Under the pieces are notes generated by a model. It was not told the DNA's origin, did no database searches, and saw nothing but the letters and a program-made list of their open reading frames with translations. The position numbers were made by a program, and so were the translations under genes. 19,387 nt of DNA from GWF2-43-63 sp964559205 (GTDB lineage: Bacteria > Bacteroidota > Bacteroidia > Bacteroidales > DTU049), in NCBI GenBank assembly GCA_964559205.1, contig CAZLHV010000043.1:1-19387 (forward strand), read 5' to 3'. Below are positions 7,226 through 14,438 of this stretch, in pieces. Positions within the stretch are counted from its first letter, which is position 1. Each line of letters begins with the position of its first letter.

Positions 7226-7849
7226 ATGAAAATCATTATTAGTTCCATCCTGATTCTGGTGGCAGTTATTTGGGTTTACTTTGCCATGACCGACTGGAAA
7301 TGGCCCTTTGGAAAAGCCAACATGAATAGCGAAACAACAGGTTATATCTATGACCTAAAATATAATAACCGATCGAGAATGCCTGTGGTGGATTCAATCT
7401 ATTATTTCTTTACGGCAGGCAACCAGGTCATATTCAGCAAGGCATCTGCCGATAATGCGCCTGCAAATGTGTTTATCGGAAACAGGATTCGACTGGCTTA
7501 CGATGTAGAGAACACTGACAATAACGAAATTAAAACGTATTACAGTGATTTCAAATCACATCAGGTGATGAAATTCTATTCGGCTTCAGATGAAGGATAT
7601 GAAGAAATTGAACTGATCAATAACATGATTTTTATTCGTGAGTTTGCCAAATTCGGGGTGCAAAAAAGCAATTGTATTGGTCTTTACCATAGTGATTCCG
7701 ACACCATTATATCCGAGATAGTTCCTTCGGAGACATGCACTAATAACAGGAAGCTAAATAAATGGTTAGTGCTTGAAGATTCCAATGGGATAAGCATGCT
7801 AAAGCACGTTGCATCAGGTGTGTTTTATCAACAGTTTCTTACACGCTAG
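7226..7849 (+). CDS. Membrane-anchored protein of unknown function
   Basis: I do not recognise this 207-residue protein. Residues 3-21 (IIISSILILVAVIWVYFAM) form one membrane anchor or uncleaved signal. A soluble, beta-rich part follows, probably periplasmic. The part around residues 37-105 (TTGYIYDL near its start, GNRIRLAYDVENTDNNE near its end) weakly recalls the beta domain of DUF3592-type proteins, where a conserved Gly and a YD-x-x-N segment occur. Two cysteines (in SNC and ETC) could pair. It is divergent from the glycosyltransferase, with nine bases between ATGs, and its last 11 bases overlap the end of the convergent MATE gene. No function can be assigned. Confidence 0.7.
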   Translation: MKIIISSILILVAVIWVYFAMTDWKWPFGKANMNSETTGYIYDLKYNNRSRMPVVDSIYYFFTAGNQVIFSKASADNAPANVFIGNRIRLAYDVENTDNNEIKTYYSDFKSHQVMKFYSASDEGYEEIELINNMIFIREFAKFGVQKSNCIGLYHSDSDTIISEIVPSETCTNNRKLNKWLVLEDSNGISMLKHVASGVFYQQFLTR

Positions 7850-9236
7850 TGTCAGACTCACTGCCTGTATGCAAAGGCACGTTTGACCGGGAGCCTTTAT
7901 CAATCAGTGATTTTGTTCTCCATCGTCCACGGTAATAGGCAGCTATTGACAATGTCATTCCAATCGCCCATGCAATTGGGATACCCCACCAAATCCCATC
8001 GGTTCCGGCATGTCGGCTCAGCCACCACGACAATGGGATACGTCCCAGCCACAAAGCGATGAGGGTAATGAACATCGGGGTGATGGCATCGCCAGCCCCT
8101 CTTAAAACCGACATATAGACAAACATAAGCGAATACACCACATAGAAAAATCCGACAATAAGCAAATAATCGGCACCAGTTTGAACCACATCCGGATCCT
8201 GATTAAAGAAACCAATCAGTTCGAATCGAAAAACAACCATTAACACACTGATGAATAATGCCAGAACAAGTCCGATAATCATGGTTTCGCGAACGCCGGA
8301 TCTGATTCGGTCGAATCGACCCGCACCCATGTTCTGACCGACAAAATTTGAAAGAGCTGATGCCAAAATCATCGCTGGCATTGCAGCAAAGGCATCGATA
8401 CGCGAAGCAATGGTAAAAGCAGCAGTAGCATTCGAACCAAATTCATTTACGATGCGAACCAGGGCCAGAATCCCAATGGCAACAAAGCTTTGCTGAAGTC
8501 CCGAAGGAATACCAATAGCGAGACTCTGCGAGAATATTTTGCGGTTAAAGACCATTTTATGAATGGCAAAACTGATAATCGGGTGCCTTTGGTTTAAGTA
8601 TATGATCGCAGCCACAAAAGCAAAAAACTGGCTAAAAACAGTGGCAATCGCCACCCACTCAATCCCTAGACCCATGAATCCTACAAAAAGAATATCAAGG
8701 CCGAGATTAATCACTGTACTGATGATCAGGAAAACAAGAGGTGTTTTGGTATCTCCAAGCCCCCGTAAAATCGCATTGGTGGCATTAAAACCAAAAAGAA
8801 AAATCAGCCCTGCACAAAAAATGCTAAAATAGACCACGCTGTCGTGTTCAATTTCCGGAGGAACTCCAAGCATATTCATGAGATCAGTTGCAAAAATCAA
8901 CCCTGTAGTACTGATGACAACAGAGGCAATAAAGAGCGACAAATAAATTGTATCGATAGCCTCCTTCACCTTGGTGAGGTCTTTTGCTCCGAAATACTGG
9001 GATACAAGAACCGACAATCCAATGGTTAAGCCAATCAGCAACGAAACAAGGAGAAAGATGACGGGAAACGACACCCCTACAGCAGCGAGCGCCTCTTTTC
9101 CCAGATAGTTTCCGACAATGAGGCCATCGACCACATGATACAATTGTTGAAACAAGCTTCCAACAAGCATTGGAACCGAATACCGGATGATCAGCTTTCG
9201 AACATTGCCGGTTGTCATATCGGTTGTTCCGCGCAT
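7839..9236 (-). CDS. MATE family efflux transporter
   Basis: 465 residues with about twelve membrane segments in two related halves, the standard MATE layout. Family hallmarks are the N-terminal PMLVGSLFQQLYHVVDGLIVGNYLG, GLSVLVSQYFGAKD in the first half, and VGQNMGAGRFDRIRSGVRE plus SVLRGAGDAITPM in the second. MATE proteins export drugs, dyes or metabolites using a Na+ or H+ gradient; the substrate is not predictable. It starts two bases after the hydF stop and has no promoter of its own, so it is read from the hydF transcript. Its 3' end overlaps the convergent gene by 11 bases. Confidence 0.93.
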   Translation of the reverse strand: MRGTTDMTTGNVRKLIIRYSVPMLVGSLFQQLYHVVDGLIVGNYLGKEALAAVGVSFPVIFLLVSLLIGLTIGLSVLVSQYFGAKDLTKVKEAIDTIYLSLFIASVVISTTGLIFATDLMNMLGVPPEIEHDSVVYFSIFCAGLIFLFGFNATNAILRGLGDTKTPLVFLIISTVINLGLDILFVGFMGLGIEWVAIATVFSQFFAFVAAIIYLNQRHPIISFAIHKMVFNRKIFSQSLAIGIPSGLQQSFVAIGILALVRIVNEFGSNATAAFTIASRIDAFAAMPAMILASALSNFVGQNMGAGRFDRIRSGVRETMIIGLVLALFISVLMVVFRFELIGFFNQDPDVVQTGADYLLIVGFFYVVYSLMFVYMSVLRGAGDAITPMFITLIALWLGRIPLSWWLSRHAGTDGIWWGIPIAWAIGMTLSIAAYYRGRWRTKSLIDKGSRSNVPLHTGSESDTSV

Positions 9237-9238
9237 GT

Positions 9239-10453
9239 TCAGTTTTCCTTGATTTTTAGTCTGAAAGGTTCAGTTGCCCGATGGAAAATTCCGTGCATCC
9301 AGGCAATAGCCATTCCGTAGTTTGTTATTGGAACCCCTGCCTGTATGAAGGGTTTTAGCCTTCCCAGAATCTGTCGTCGTGTGATCATGCAGCCACCGCA
9401 CTGAATTACCAGAGCAAAGCGGGTTAAATCATCAGGAAGAGGATCAAGGCCAGAAATCACCTCACAATGAATATTTTTCCCGGTAAAAGACCTGAGCCAT
9501 GCCGGAATTTTATAATGACCGATATCATCGCATGTCACATGATGGGTGCAACTTTCGAGAATAAGCACATGATCGTTATCTTTGAGATCCGAAATGCGTG
9601 GCGTGTCGCTAAGATACTGCTCGAATGGACCTTTCTGGCGAGCCAGCAGGACACTGAATCCGGTAAGAAAAATATGGGAGGGGACAGCCGCATCGGCTTT
9701 TGCAAACGCCTGACTATCGGTAACAACCAGCACTGGCGCCGGTTGCATTTTTGAAATATAATCGGCAGCGATATCTTCTTTCAAGACCACCACCACCGCA
9801 TGGTGATCGAGGACATCGCGAATAGCCTGCACCTGAGGCAAAATCATTCTTCCTTCAGGGGCTTCGGTATCCACAGGCGTAATAAGTACAACGGTGTCTC
9901 CCGATCTAATCAGCCCCTGAAACATGGCCAGCATGGTGTAAGCTGTTTCAGGCATGACCTGCCTCATCTGATCGCGCAGATTATTGATGTCTCCATTAAC
10001 ACAGGAAAACTCAACCACCGGTGCCTGATACAGATGTTGGAGTTTTTGTTGGAATTCTCCAGAAAGAGCCAGCTGATCTGATTTGTTATGCACAAATAAA
10101 AATGGGATATCATGATCCTTCAGACGTTGGATAAACTGCTGTTCCTCGTGAAGAAGTTCATTCCCCGCCAGCACAACCACGGCGAGGTCGATCTGGCTAA
10201 TGACATGAAGTGTTTTTTGCACCCGCTTGCTTCCGAGTTCACCAACGTCGTCGAATCCTGCCGTATCAATCAAAACCGCGGGGCCAATTCCGGGAATTTC
10301 AACCGATTTCTTAACAGGGTCGGTCGTTGTCCCCGCATGTTCACTCACAATAGCTGTTTCCTGTCCGGTCAGACTGTTGATTAATGAACTTTTTCCATTG
10401 TTCCGGCGACCAAAAATGGCGATATGTGGACGCCTGTCTTTCCCTTTAATCAT
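9239..10453 (-). CDS. hydF: [FeFe]-hydrogenase H-cluster maturation GTPase HydF
   Basis: HydF is the scaffold on which the diiron subcluster of [FeFe]-hydrogenase is assembled by HydE and HydG before transfer to HydA. The 404 residues match the family. GTPase motifs: G1 GRRNNGKS (15-22), G2 GTTTDP (41-46), G3 DTAG (63-66), G4 NKSD (123-126). The C-terminal iron-sulfur cluster motif is present as C302-x-H304 and C352-G-G-C355, but the residue before C352 is Gln351, where CxHx(46-53)HCxxC normally has His. I chose ATG 10453: it begins just before the G domain and lies about 14 bases from the start predicted by a TAATTTTA -7-like element at 10474-10481. The open frame upstream to 10519 lacks family similarity. 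hydA, hydE and hydG are not in this window. MATE follows after two bases. Confidence 0.95.
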   Translation of the reverse strand: MIKGKDRRPHIAIFGRRNNGKSSLINSLTGQETAIVSEHAGTTTDPVKKSVEIPGIGPAVLIDTAGFDDVGELGSKRVQKTLHVISQIDLAVVVLAGNELLHEEQQFIQRLKDHDIPFLFVHNKSDQLALSGEFQQKLQHLYQAPVVEFSCVNGDINNLRDQMRQVMPETAYTMLAMFQGLIRSGDTVVLITPVDTEAPEGRMILPQVQAIRDVLDHHAVVVVLKEDIAADYISKMQPAPVLVVTDSQAFAKADAAVPSHIFLTGFSVLLARQKGPFEQYLSDTPRISDLKDNDHVLILESCTHHVTCDDIGHYKIPAWLRSFTGKNIHCEVISGLDPLPDDLTRFALVIQCGGCMITRRQILGRLKPFIQAGVPITNYGMAIAWMHGIFHRATEPFRLKIKEN

Positions 10454-10604
10454 TATGGTTTTAATTTGACGCGTAAAATTACAACGAAATACGCGAACAG
10501 CATTTCCAGAAAAACTCATTTTACCTGCTATTTGTCATTGGGCAGCAGTATTGGTTAAATATAATTCAAATTTTCGATGCAAATTCTCAAGAAAATTATT
10601 TGAG

Positions 10605-10612
10605 TATTTTTG
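10605..10612 (+). promoter_or_regulatory. -7 element for the small protein–phosphodiesterase operon
   Basis: TATTTTTG is an exact TAnnTTTG match. It predicts transcription starting near 10618, about 20 bases before ATG 10638. No good -33 TTTG is visible at the expected distance. It is the only recognisable promoter for both following genes. Confidence 0.55.
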
Positions 10613-10637
10613 CAGTTTAGACCAATATCATCAATCG

Positions 10638-10850
10638 ATGAACGAAAAAAATAATCACAAAGGGTTCAACCGTCTGAACGACGATGAGCTTAAAAGCGTT
10701 GAAATTCCGTCCGATGGATTTCTCGGGCTGCTTGCATACGGCGATCTTGGATTGATTGCATGGCGCAAAGCCCGTGGACTCAAAATTAAATCGGCTGCAG
10801 AAATACAAGAAGAAAAGAAAAGGAAAAACAATGAGCAAGCGAATAGCTAA
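10638..10850 (+). CDS. Small conserved-looking protein overlapping the phosphodiesterase gene
   Basis: I do not recognise this 70-residue protein. It has an acidic, polar N-terminus (NRLNDDELKSVEIPSDG), a short hydrophobic glycine-rich core (GFLGLLAYGDLGLIAWRKARG, residues ~27-47) and a charged, lysine/glutamate-rich helical tail. The core is too short and polar-flanked to be a clear membrane span. ATG 10638 is preferred over upstream in-frame starts because the promoter at 10605-10612 lies between them. The last 20 bases overlap the start of the large phosphodiesterase fusion, whose ribosome-binding sequence (AAGAAAAGGA) is inside this gene, so the two are coupled. It may be a partner or regulator of that protein; this is inference from gene arrangement only. 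Confidence 0.75.
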   Translation: MNEKNNHKGFNRLNDDELKSVEIPSDGFLGLLAYGDLGLIAWRKARGLKIKSAAEIQEEKKRKNNEQANS

Positions 10851-13365
10851 AAAGCTGCTGCTGATCGGATGGGATTCGGCAGACTGGAAAATCATCAATC
10901 CCCTGCTCGATGCCGGGAAAATGCCCGCCCTGGAACGTTTAATCAATGGTGGGGTCATTGGAAATCTGGCCACACTCGATCCACCTCTGTCGCCTGTGCT
11001 TTGGACTTCCATTGCAACAGGCAAACGCGCCGATAAACATGGCATTCTGGGCTTTGTTGAACCCAACCCGGAAATTGGTGGCATCAGGCCTGTGAATGTC
11101 ACCTCCCGAACATGTAAAGCCATCTGGAACATTTTGCATCAGCAGGGAATGCGAAGCAATGTCATTAGTTGGTGGCCCAGTCATCCTGCAGAACCGATCA
11201 ACGGTGTGATGGTCTCGAATTATTATTCAAAGATCGATAATCCGGATCAGAACAAATGGATTATGCCTGAGGGAACGATACACCCCGAATCCGTACGAAA
11301 CGAGTATTTCAAGCTTAGGGTACATCTGAAAGAACTCACCGGTGATATCCTGTTGCCTTTCATCCCCAATCTGGCAGGAATTGATCAGGAAAAAGACACC
11401 AGAGTGCTTTCTCTTGCCAGGTTTGTTGCACAATCGGCCAGTATTCATGCAGCGACCACTAGAGCCATCCGAACGAACGAATGGGATTTTTCGGCTGTAT
11501 ATTTCGACGCCATTGATCACATTTGCCATGGCTATATGAAATATACTCCGCCAAAAGTGGCTACGGTAAGCGATGAGGATTTTGAAACATATCAACATGT
11601 CGTTGAAGGCATGTATCTTTTCCATGATATGATGCTGGATCGTTATCTCGAATTGATTGACGATGACACCATTGTGATGCTGATTTCCGATCACGGGTTC
11701 AATTCCGAACACATGCGTCTTGCCGAAATCCCCCATTGCAACACTGCTCCGGCATTTGAGCACAGCCCCTTCGGTATTTTCTGCATTAATGGGCCTGGCA
11801 TTAAAAAAGATGAGAGAGTATACGGAGCCACACTGCTCGACATCGCCCCCACAATTCTAACCTGTTTCGGCCTTCCTGTCGGAGAGGATATGGACGGCAA
11901 AGTGCTCACAAGCGTGTTTGAAGAAGCTACAGTTCCGGAAAGTATTTCCTCGTGGGAAGATATTGAGGGCGATTGTGGCATGCATGACGAGAATACAAGA
12001 ATCAACACCCATGAATCGGCCGAGGCACTTAAACAACTGGTGGAACTTGGATACATTGAAGATCCTGGAGAAGACAACAATCTTTCGGCTGAAAAAGCGA
12101 TAAGGGAAGACCGATACAATCTTGCGAAAATTAAGGCCATCAGAAGAAACCATTATGAGGCCTTAAGTGATTTCGAACAGCTTTATAGTGAAGATAACAG
12201 TGATATAAGATTTAATCTTGAACTGATCAAGCTTTACATGCATTTCAAACGGTTTTCCGATGCCAGACGGATTATGACCAATCTGGCAGGCATCAAAGAT
12301 TCCACTGTGGTAGAATTCGACATGCTTAATGGCATTATTCTTTTCAATGAAGGAAAACACGACGAAGCACTGACGGTTTTTCAATCCCTATCGGAACTTG
12401 ACATCCGCCAGCCGGGTATACGGCTTCAGCTTGCCCTGATATACACCCAGGTCGATTCATACGATGAGGCCATTGAACATCTAATTAAAGAACTTGAAAT
12501 TGATGAAAACAATGCGCTTGCACATTATCATCTGGGCCATTGCTATTTACAAACTGGTCAGTATGAAAAAGCGGCCGATTCCCTGCTCGACAGTATTGGC
12601 CTGAATTATTCACTTCCAGCAGCCCACTATTATCTTGGCATTGCCCTTTATGTGCTTGGAAAATTTGATGAAGCTTCGGGCGCATTCAATGTCTTTCTCA
12701 CCATGGCTCCATCAAACCTGAATGCCCGATTGGTGCTTGCAAGGATCATGGAACAACAAAACAGCTCACAGTTTCAAATCATTAACAATCAAATCAGTCA
12801 GATGAAAAAAGGTGAAATAATCATTGTATCAGGGCTCCCCCGCTCTGGAACCTCCATGATGATGCAAATGCTTAGAAGTGCCGGTGTGGAACTGCTTACT
12901 GACGAAATAAGAAACCCTGACGAGAATAACCCAAAAGGCTATTATGAGTTTGAACCCGTGAAAAGCCTCGCCAGAGATTCATCATGGATGGCTCAGGCCG
13001 ATGGTAAAGCGGTTAAAGTCATTGCTCAGCTTCTTAAGTTTTTGCCTGATGGATTCACGTACAAGGTAGTTTTTATGAAAAGAAACTTAAATGAAGTATT
13101 GGCTTCGCAACAGAAAATGCTCGGCAAAGACAGCAAGGTGTTTCCCATGGCTATTGCTGAAACATTTAAAAAAGAAGTTGCCCGGCTCGAGGGATGGTTT
13201 GCAACACAGCCTAATATGACAGTTTATTTCGCCGATTATGGCAAGCTTGTGGCCGACCCGATGTCAGAAGCAGCACCCATCTGCACATTTCTAAACCTTG
13301 AAGCCGGTTCAGCCGAAAAAATGGTCATGGCAATCGACGCATCGTTGCACAGAAACAAGGCTTAA
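10831..13365 (+). CDS. Type I phosphodiesterase–TPR–sulfotransferase-like fusion protein
   Basis: 844 residues, no signal peptide, so probably cytosolic. Residues ~8-375 belong to the alkaline phosphatase superfamily, type I phosphodiesterase/nucleotide pyrophosphatase branch: LLLIGWDSAD (metal ligand Asp15), PPLSPVLWTS with Ser54 as likely nucleophile, TGKRADKHGILGF, D226 and D229/H230 (DAIDHICHG), and ISDHGF (D287/H288). Residues ~430-640 hold about five TPR units (clear examples: LAHYHLGHCYLQTGQYEKAA and AAHYYLGIALYVLGKFDEAS). Residues ~660-844 are a P-loop sulfotransferase-like domain: GLPRSGTS (668-675, PAPS 5'-phosphosulfate loop), NPKGYYE, and R751 with S759 at the spacing of the 3'-phosphate site. 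ATG 10831 has AGGA upstream and begins directly at the domain. It could instead be a P-loop domain without sulfotransfer activity. Substrates are unknown. Confidence 0.9.
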   Translation: MSKRIAKKLLLIGWDSADWKIINPLLDAGKMPALERLINGGVIGNLATLDPPLSPVLWTSIATGKRADKHGILGFVEPNPEIGGIRPVNVTSRTCKAIWNILHQQGMRSNVISWWPSHPAEPINGVMVSNYYSKIDNPDQNKWIMPEGTIHPESVRNEYFKLRVHLKELTGDILLPFIPNLAGIDQEKDTRVLSLARFVAQSASIHAATTRAIRTNEWDFSAVYFDAIDHICHGYMKYTPPKVATVSDEDFETYQHVVEGMYLFHDMMLDRYLELIDDDTIVMLISDHGFNSEHMRLAEIPHCNTAPAFEHSPFGIFCINGPGIKKDERVYGATLLDIAPTILTCFGLPVGEDMDGKVLTSVFEEATVPESISSWEDIEGDCGMHDENTRINTHESAEALKQLVELGYIEDPGEDNNLSAEKAIREDRYNLAKIKAIRRNHYEALSDFEQLYSEDNSDIRFNLELIKLYMHFKRFSDARRIMTNLAGIKDSTVVEFDMLNGIILFNEGKHDEALTVFQSLSELDIRQPGIRLQLALIYTQVDSYDEAIEHLIKELEIDENNALAHYHLGHCYLQTGQYEKAADSLLDSIGLNYSLPAAHYYLGIALYVLGKFDEASGAFNVFLTMAPSNLNARLVLARIMEQQNSSQFQIINNQISQMKKGEIIIVSGLPRSGTSMMMQMLRSAGVELLTDEIRNPDENNPKGYYEFEPVKSLARDSSWMAQADGKAVKVIAQLLKFLPDGFTYKVVFMKRNLNEVLASQQKMLGKDSKVFPMAIAETFKKEVARLEGWFATQPNMTVYFADYGKLVADPMSEAAPICTFLNLEAGSAEKMVMAIDASLHRNKA

Positions 13366-13397
13366 GGGATTTGACACATGCCCTCAAAAAACATTAA

Positions 13398-13418
13398 CAT
13401 ATTTTTAATATGGTTTTC
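13398..13418 (+). terminator. Weak AT-rich hairpin after the phosphodiesterase fusion
   Basis: CATATT and AATATG form a six-base-pair stem around a TTT loop, followed by GGTTTT. This is the only hairpin I see between the fusion gene and the next promoter; it is AT-rich and may not terminate efficiently. Confidence 0.25.
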
Positions 13419-13429
13419 GGGGGTCATAA

Positions 13430-13461
13430 CTTGATTGTTTACGACATTAAAAGTATTTTTG
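13430..13461 (+). promoter_or_regulatory. Promoter of the first T9SS cargo gene
   Basis: CTTG at 13430-13433 (near the -33 TTTG consensus), a 20-base spacer and a perfect -7 TATTTTTG at 13454-13461. Transcription would start near 13468, giving an 18-base leader. It is one of the best promoters in the window. Confidence 0.65.
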
Positions 13462-13485
13462 CTTTTTCAAACCAAAACCTACACT

Positions 13486-14319
13486 ATGAAAAAATCTACA
13501 CGCTTCGAAGACAAAATGAAAGTTTATGCTTCGCTCGCAATGGGTGTGGCCGGTATCACAATGGTTAACGGACAGATTGTTTACAACGACATCAGCCCTG
13601 ATGCAGTTCTGACAAACAATGCCGACTCTGTCGGTATCGATTTCAACGCAGACGGAACTGTTGATTATTCAATCAAACGTTTCGACTGGGGTGGAGATCC
13701 TGCCAACTGTGCTGTGATCGGAAAACCATGCGTGCTGGGCAACGGCGGTATGGGAACCATGGGTGCCGTGATTCCTTACCTTTCAGCTCTGAACCTCAAT
13801 GACCCGATCGGATCAGCCGGAACTTGGCAGATTTATGACGGATCTGATGTACAGCAAACCAAACAAGGACTTGCCTCTACCTATAGCGGCAACTTCTATG
13901 GCAATTTTGGCGACAACACCGATCATTACATTGGTGTGATGTTCAACATTGGCATGGCTTACAATTATGGTTGGATCCGCGTTGGCGACATCCCTGCCGG
14001 TGGAGCAACATGTACAGTGAAAGATTACGCTTACAACACCGTAGCTGACCAGCAAATTCTTGCCGGACAGACCACCGTGGCCATCGAAGAAGAACAACTC
14101 AGTGGTAAAATTTTCACCAGCGACGGAGTTCTTAACATCAGAATGCGCAACGCTGAAAATGGAAAAGTTACTGTGTTCAATTCACTTGGACAAACAGTAA
14201 TTGCTCAGGATTTCGAAACTGCAAATACCAGCATCGACATGACAGCTTTTGAAACTGGCATGTACAATGTAGTGATCGAAGCCAACGGCCTCGTTCTGCA
14301 GAAAAAAGTTATCCGCTAG
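13486..14319 (+). CDS. Secreted T9SS type A sorting domain protein
   Basis: 277 residues. The N-terminus is a signal peptide with an unusually long charged n-region (MKKSTRFEDKMKVYASL, then a hydrophobic core) and probable cleavage after NG, before QIVYND. The mature part has a DFNADGTVDY segment, resembling the D-x-N-x-D-G pattern of related secreted proteins and possibly calcium binding, and a YNYGWIRVGD segment seen in secreted T9SS or PEP-CTERM proteins. The last ~75 residues are a Por sorting domain (GKVTVFNSLGQTVI...GMYNVVIE...KKVIR) that directs type IX secretion and cell-surface attachment or release. A good promoter and the window's best terminator flank it, suggesting independent and perhaps abundant expression. 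ATG 13486 fits the promoter; the TTG at 13435 precedes it. The function is unknown. Confidence 0.85.
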   Translation: MKKSTRFEDKMKVYASLAMGVAGITMVNGQIVYNDISPDAVLTNNADSVGIDFNADGTVDYSIKRFDWGGDPANCAVIGKPCVLGNGGMGTMGAVIPYLSALNLNDPIGSAGTWQIYDGSDVQQTKQGLASTYSGNFYGNFGDNTDHYIGVMFNIGMAYNYGWIRVGDIPAGGATCTVKDYAYNTVADQQILAGQTTVAIEEEQLSGKIFTSDGVLNIRMRNAENGKVTVFNSLGQTVIAQDFETANTSIDMTAFETGMYNVVIEANGLVLQKKVIR

Positions 14320-14338
14320 TTCATTTCGGATTTCCGAA

Positions 14339-14368
14339 AAGCGCTCTTCACAGAGCGCTTTTTTTTTT
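14339..14368 (+). terminator. Strong rho-independent terminator
   Basis: A perfect nine-base-pair stem AAGCGCTCT/AGAGCGCTT around a TCAC loop, followed by eight further Ts. It lies 20 bases after the stop of the first T9SS gene and is the clearest terminator in the window. Confidence 0.93.
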
Positions 14369-14397
14369 GCTTTCAACGCTGATTATTAATATATTTG
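14366..14397 (+). promoter_or_regulatory. Promoter of the second T9SS cargo gene, overlapping the terminator
   Basis: A perfect -33 TTTG at 14366-14369, a 20-base spacer and a perfect -7 TATATTTG at 14390-14397. The -33 element uses the last three Ts of the upstream terminator tract. Transcription would start near 14404, with a leader of about 35 bases to ATG 14439. Confidence 0.7.
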
Positions 14398-14438
14398 CTC
14401 TTTGCTGGCAGACATTATTCATTTTTTATTACAAGCAA

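Noticed and set aside
8563..8832. Plus-strand frame of 89 codons opposite the MATE gene.
   Set aside because: Low-complexity, basic product typical of an antisense shadow.
10454..10519. In-frame N-terminal extension of HydF.
   Set aside because: The family begins near ATG 10453 and a -7-like element lies inside the extension.
11227..12153. Several minus-strand open frames of 98-178 codons opposite the phosphodiesterase fusion.
   Set aside because: They mirror the codons of a conserved gene and show no protein-like motif or promoter.
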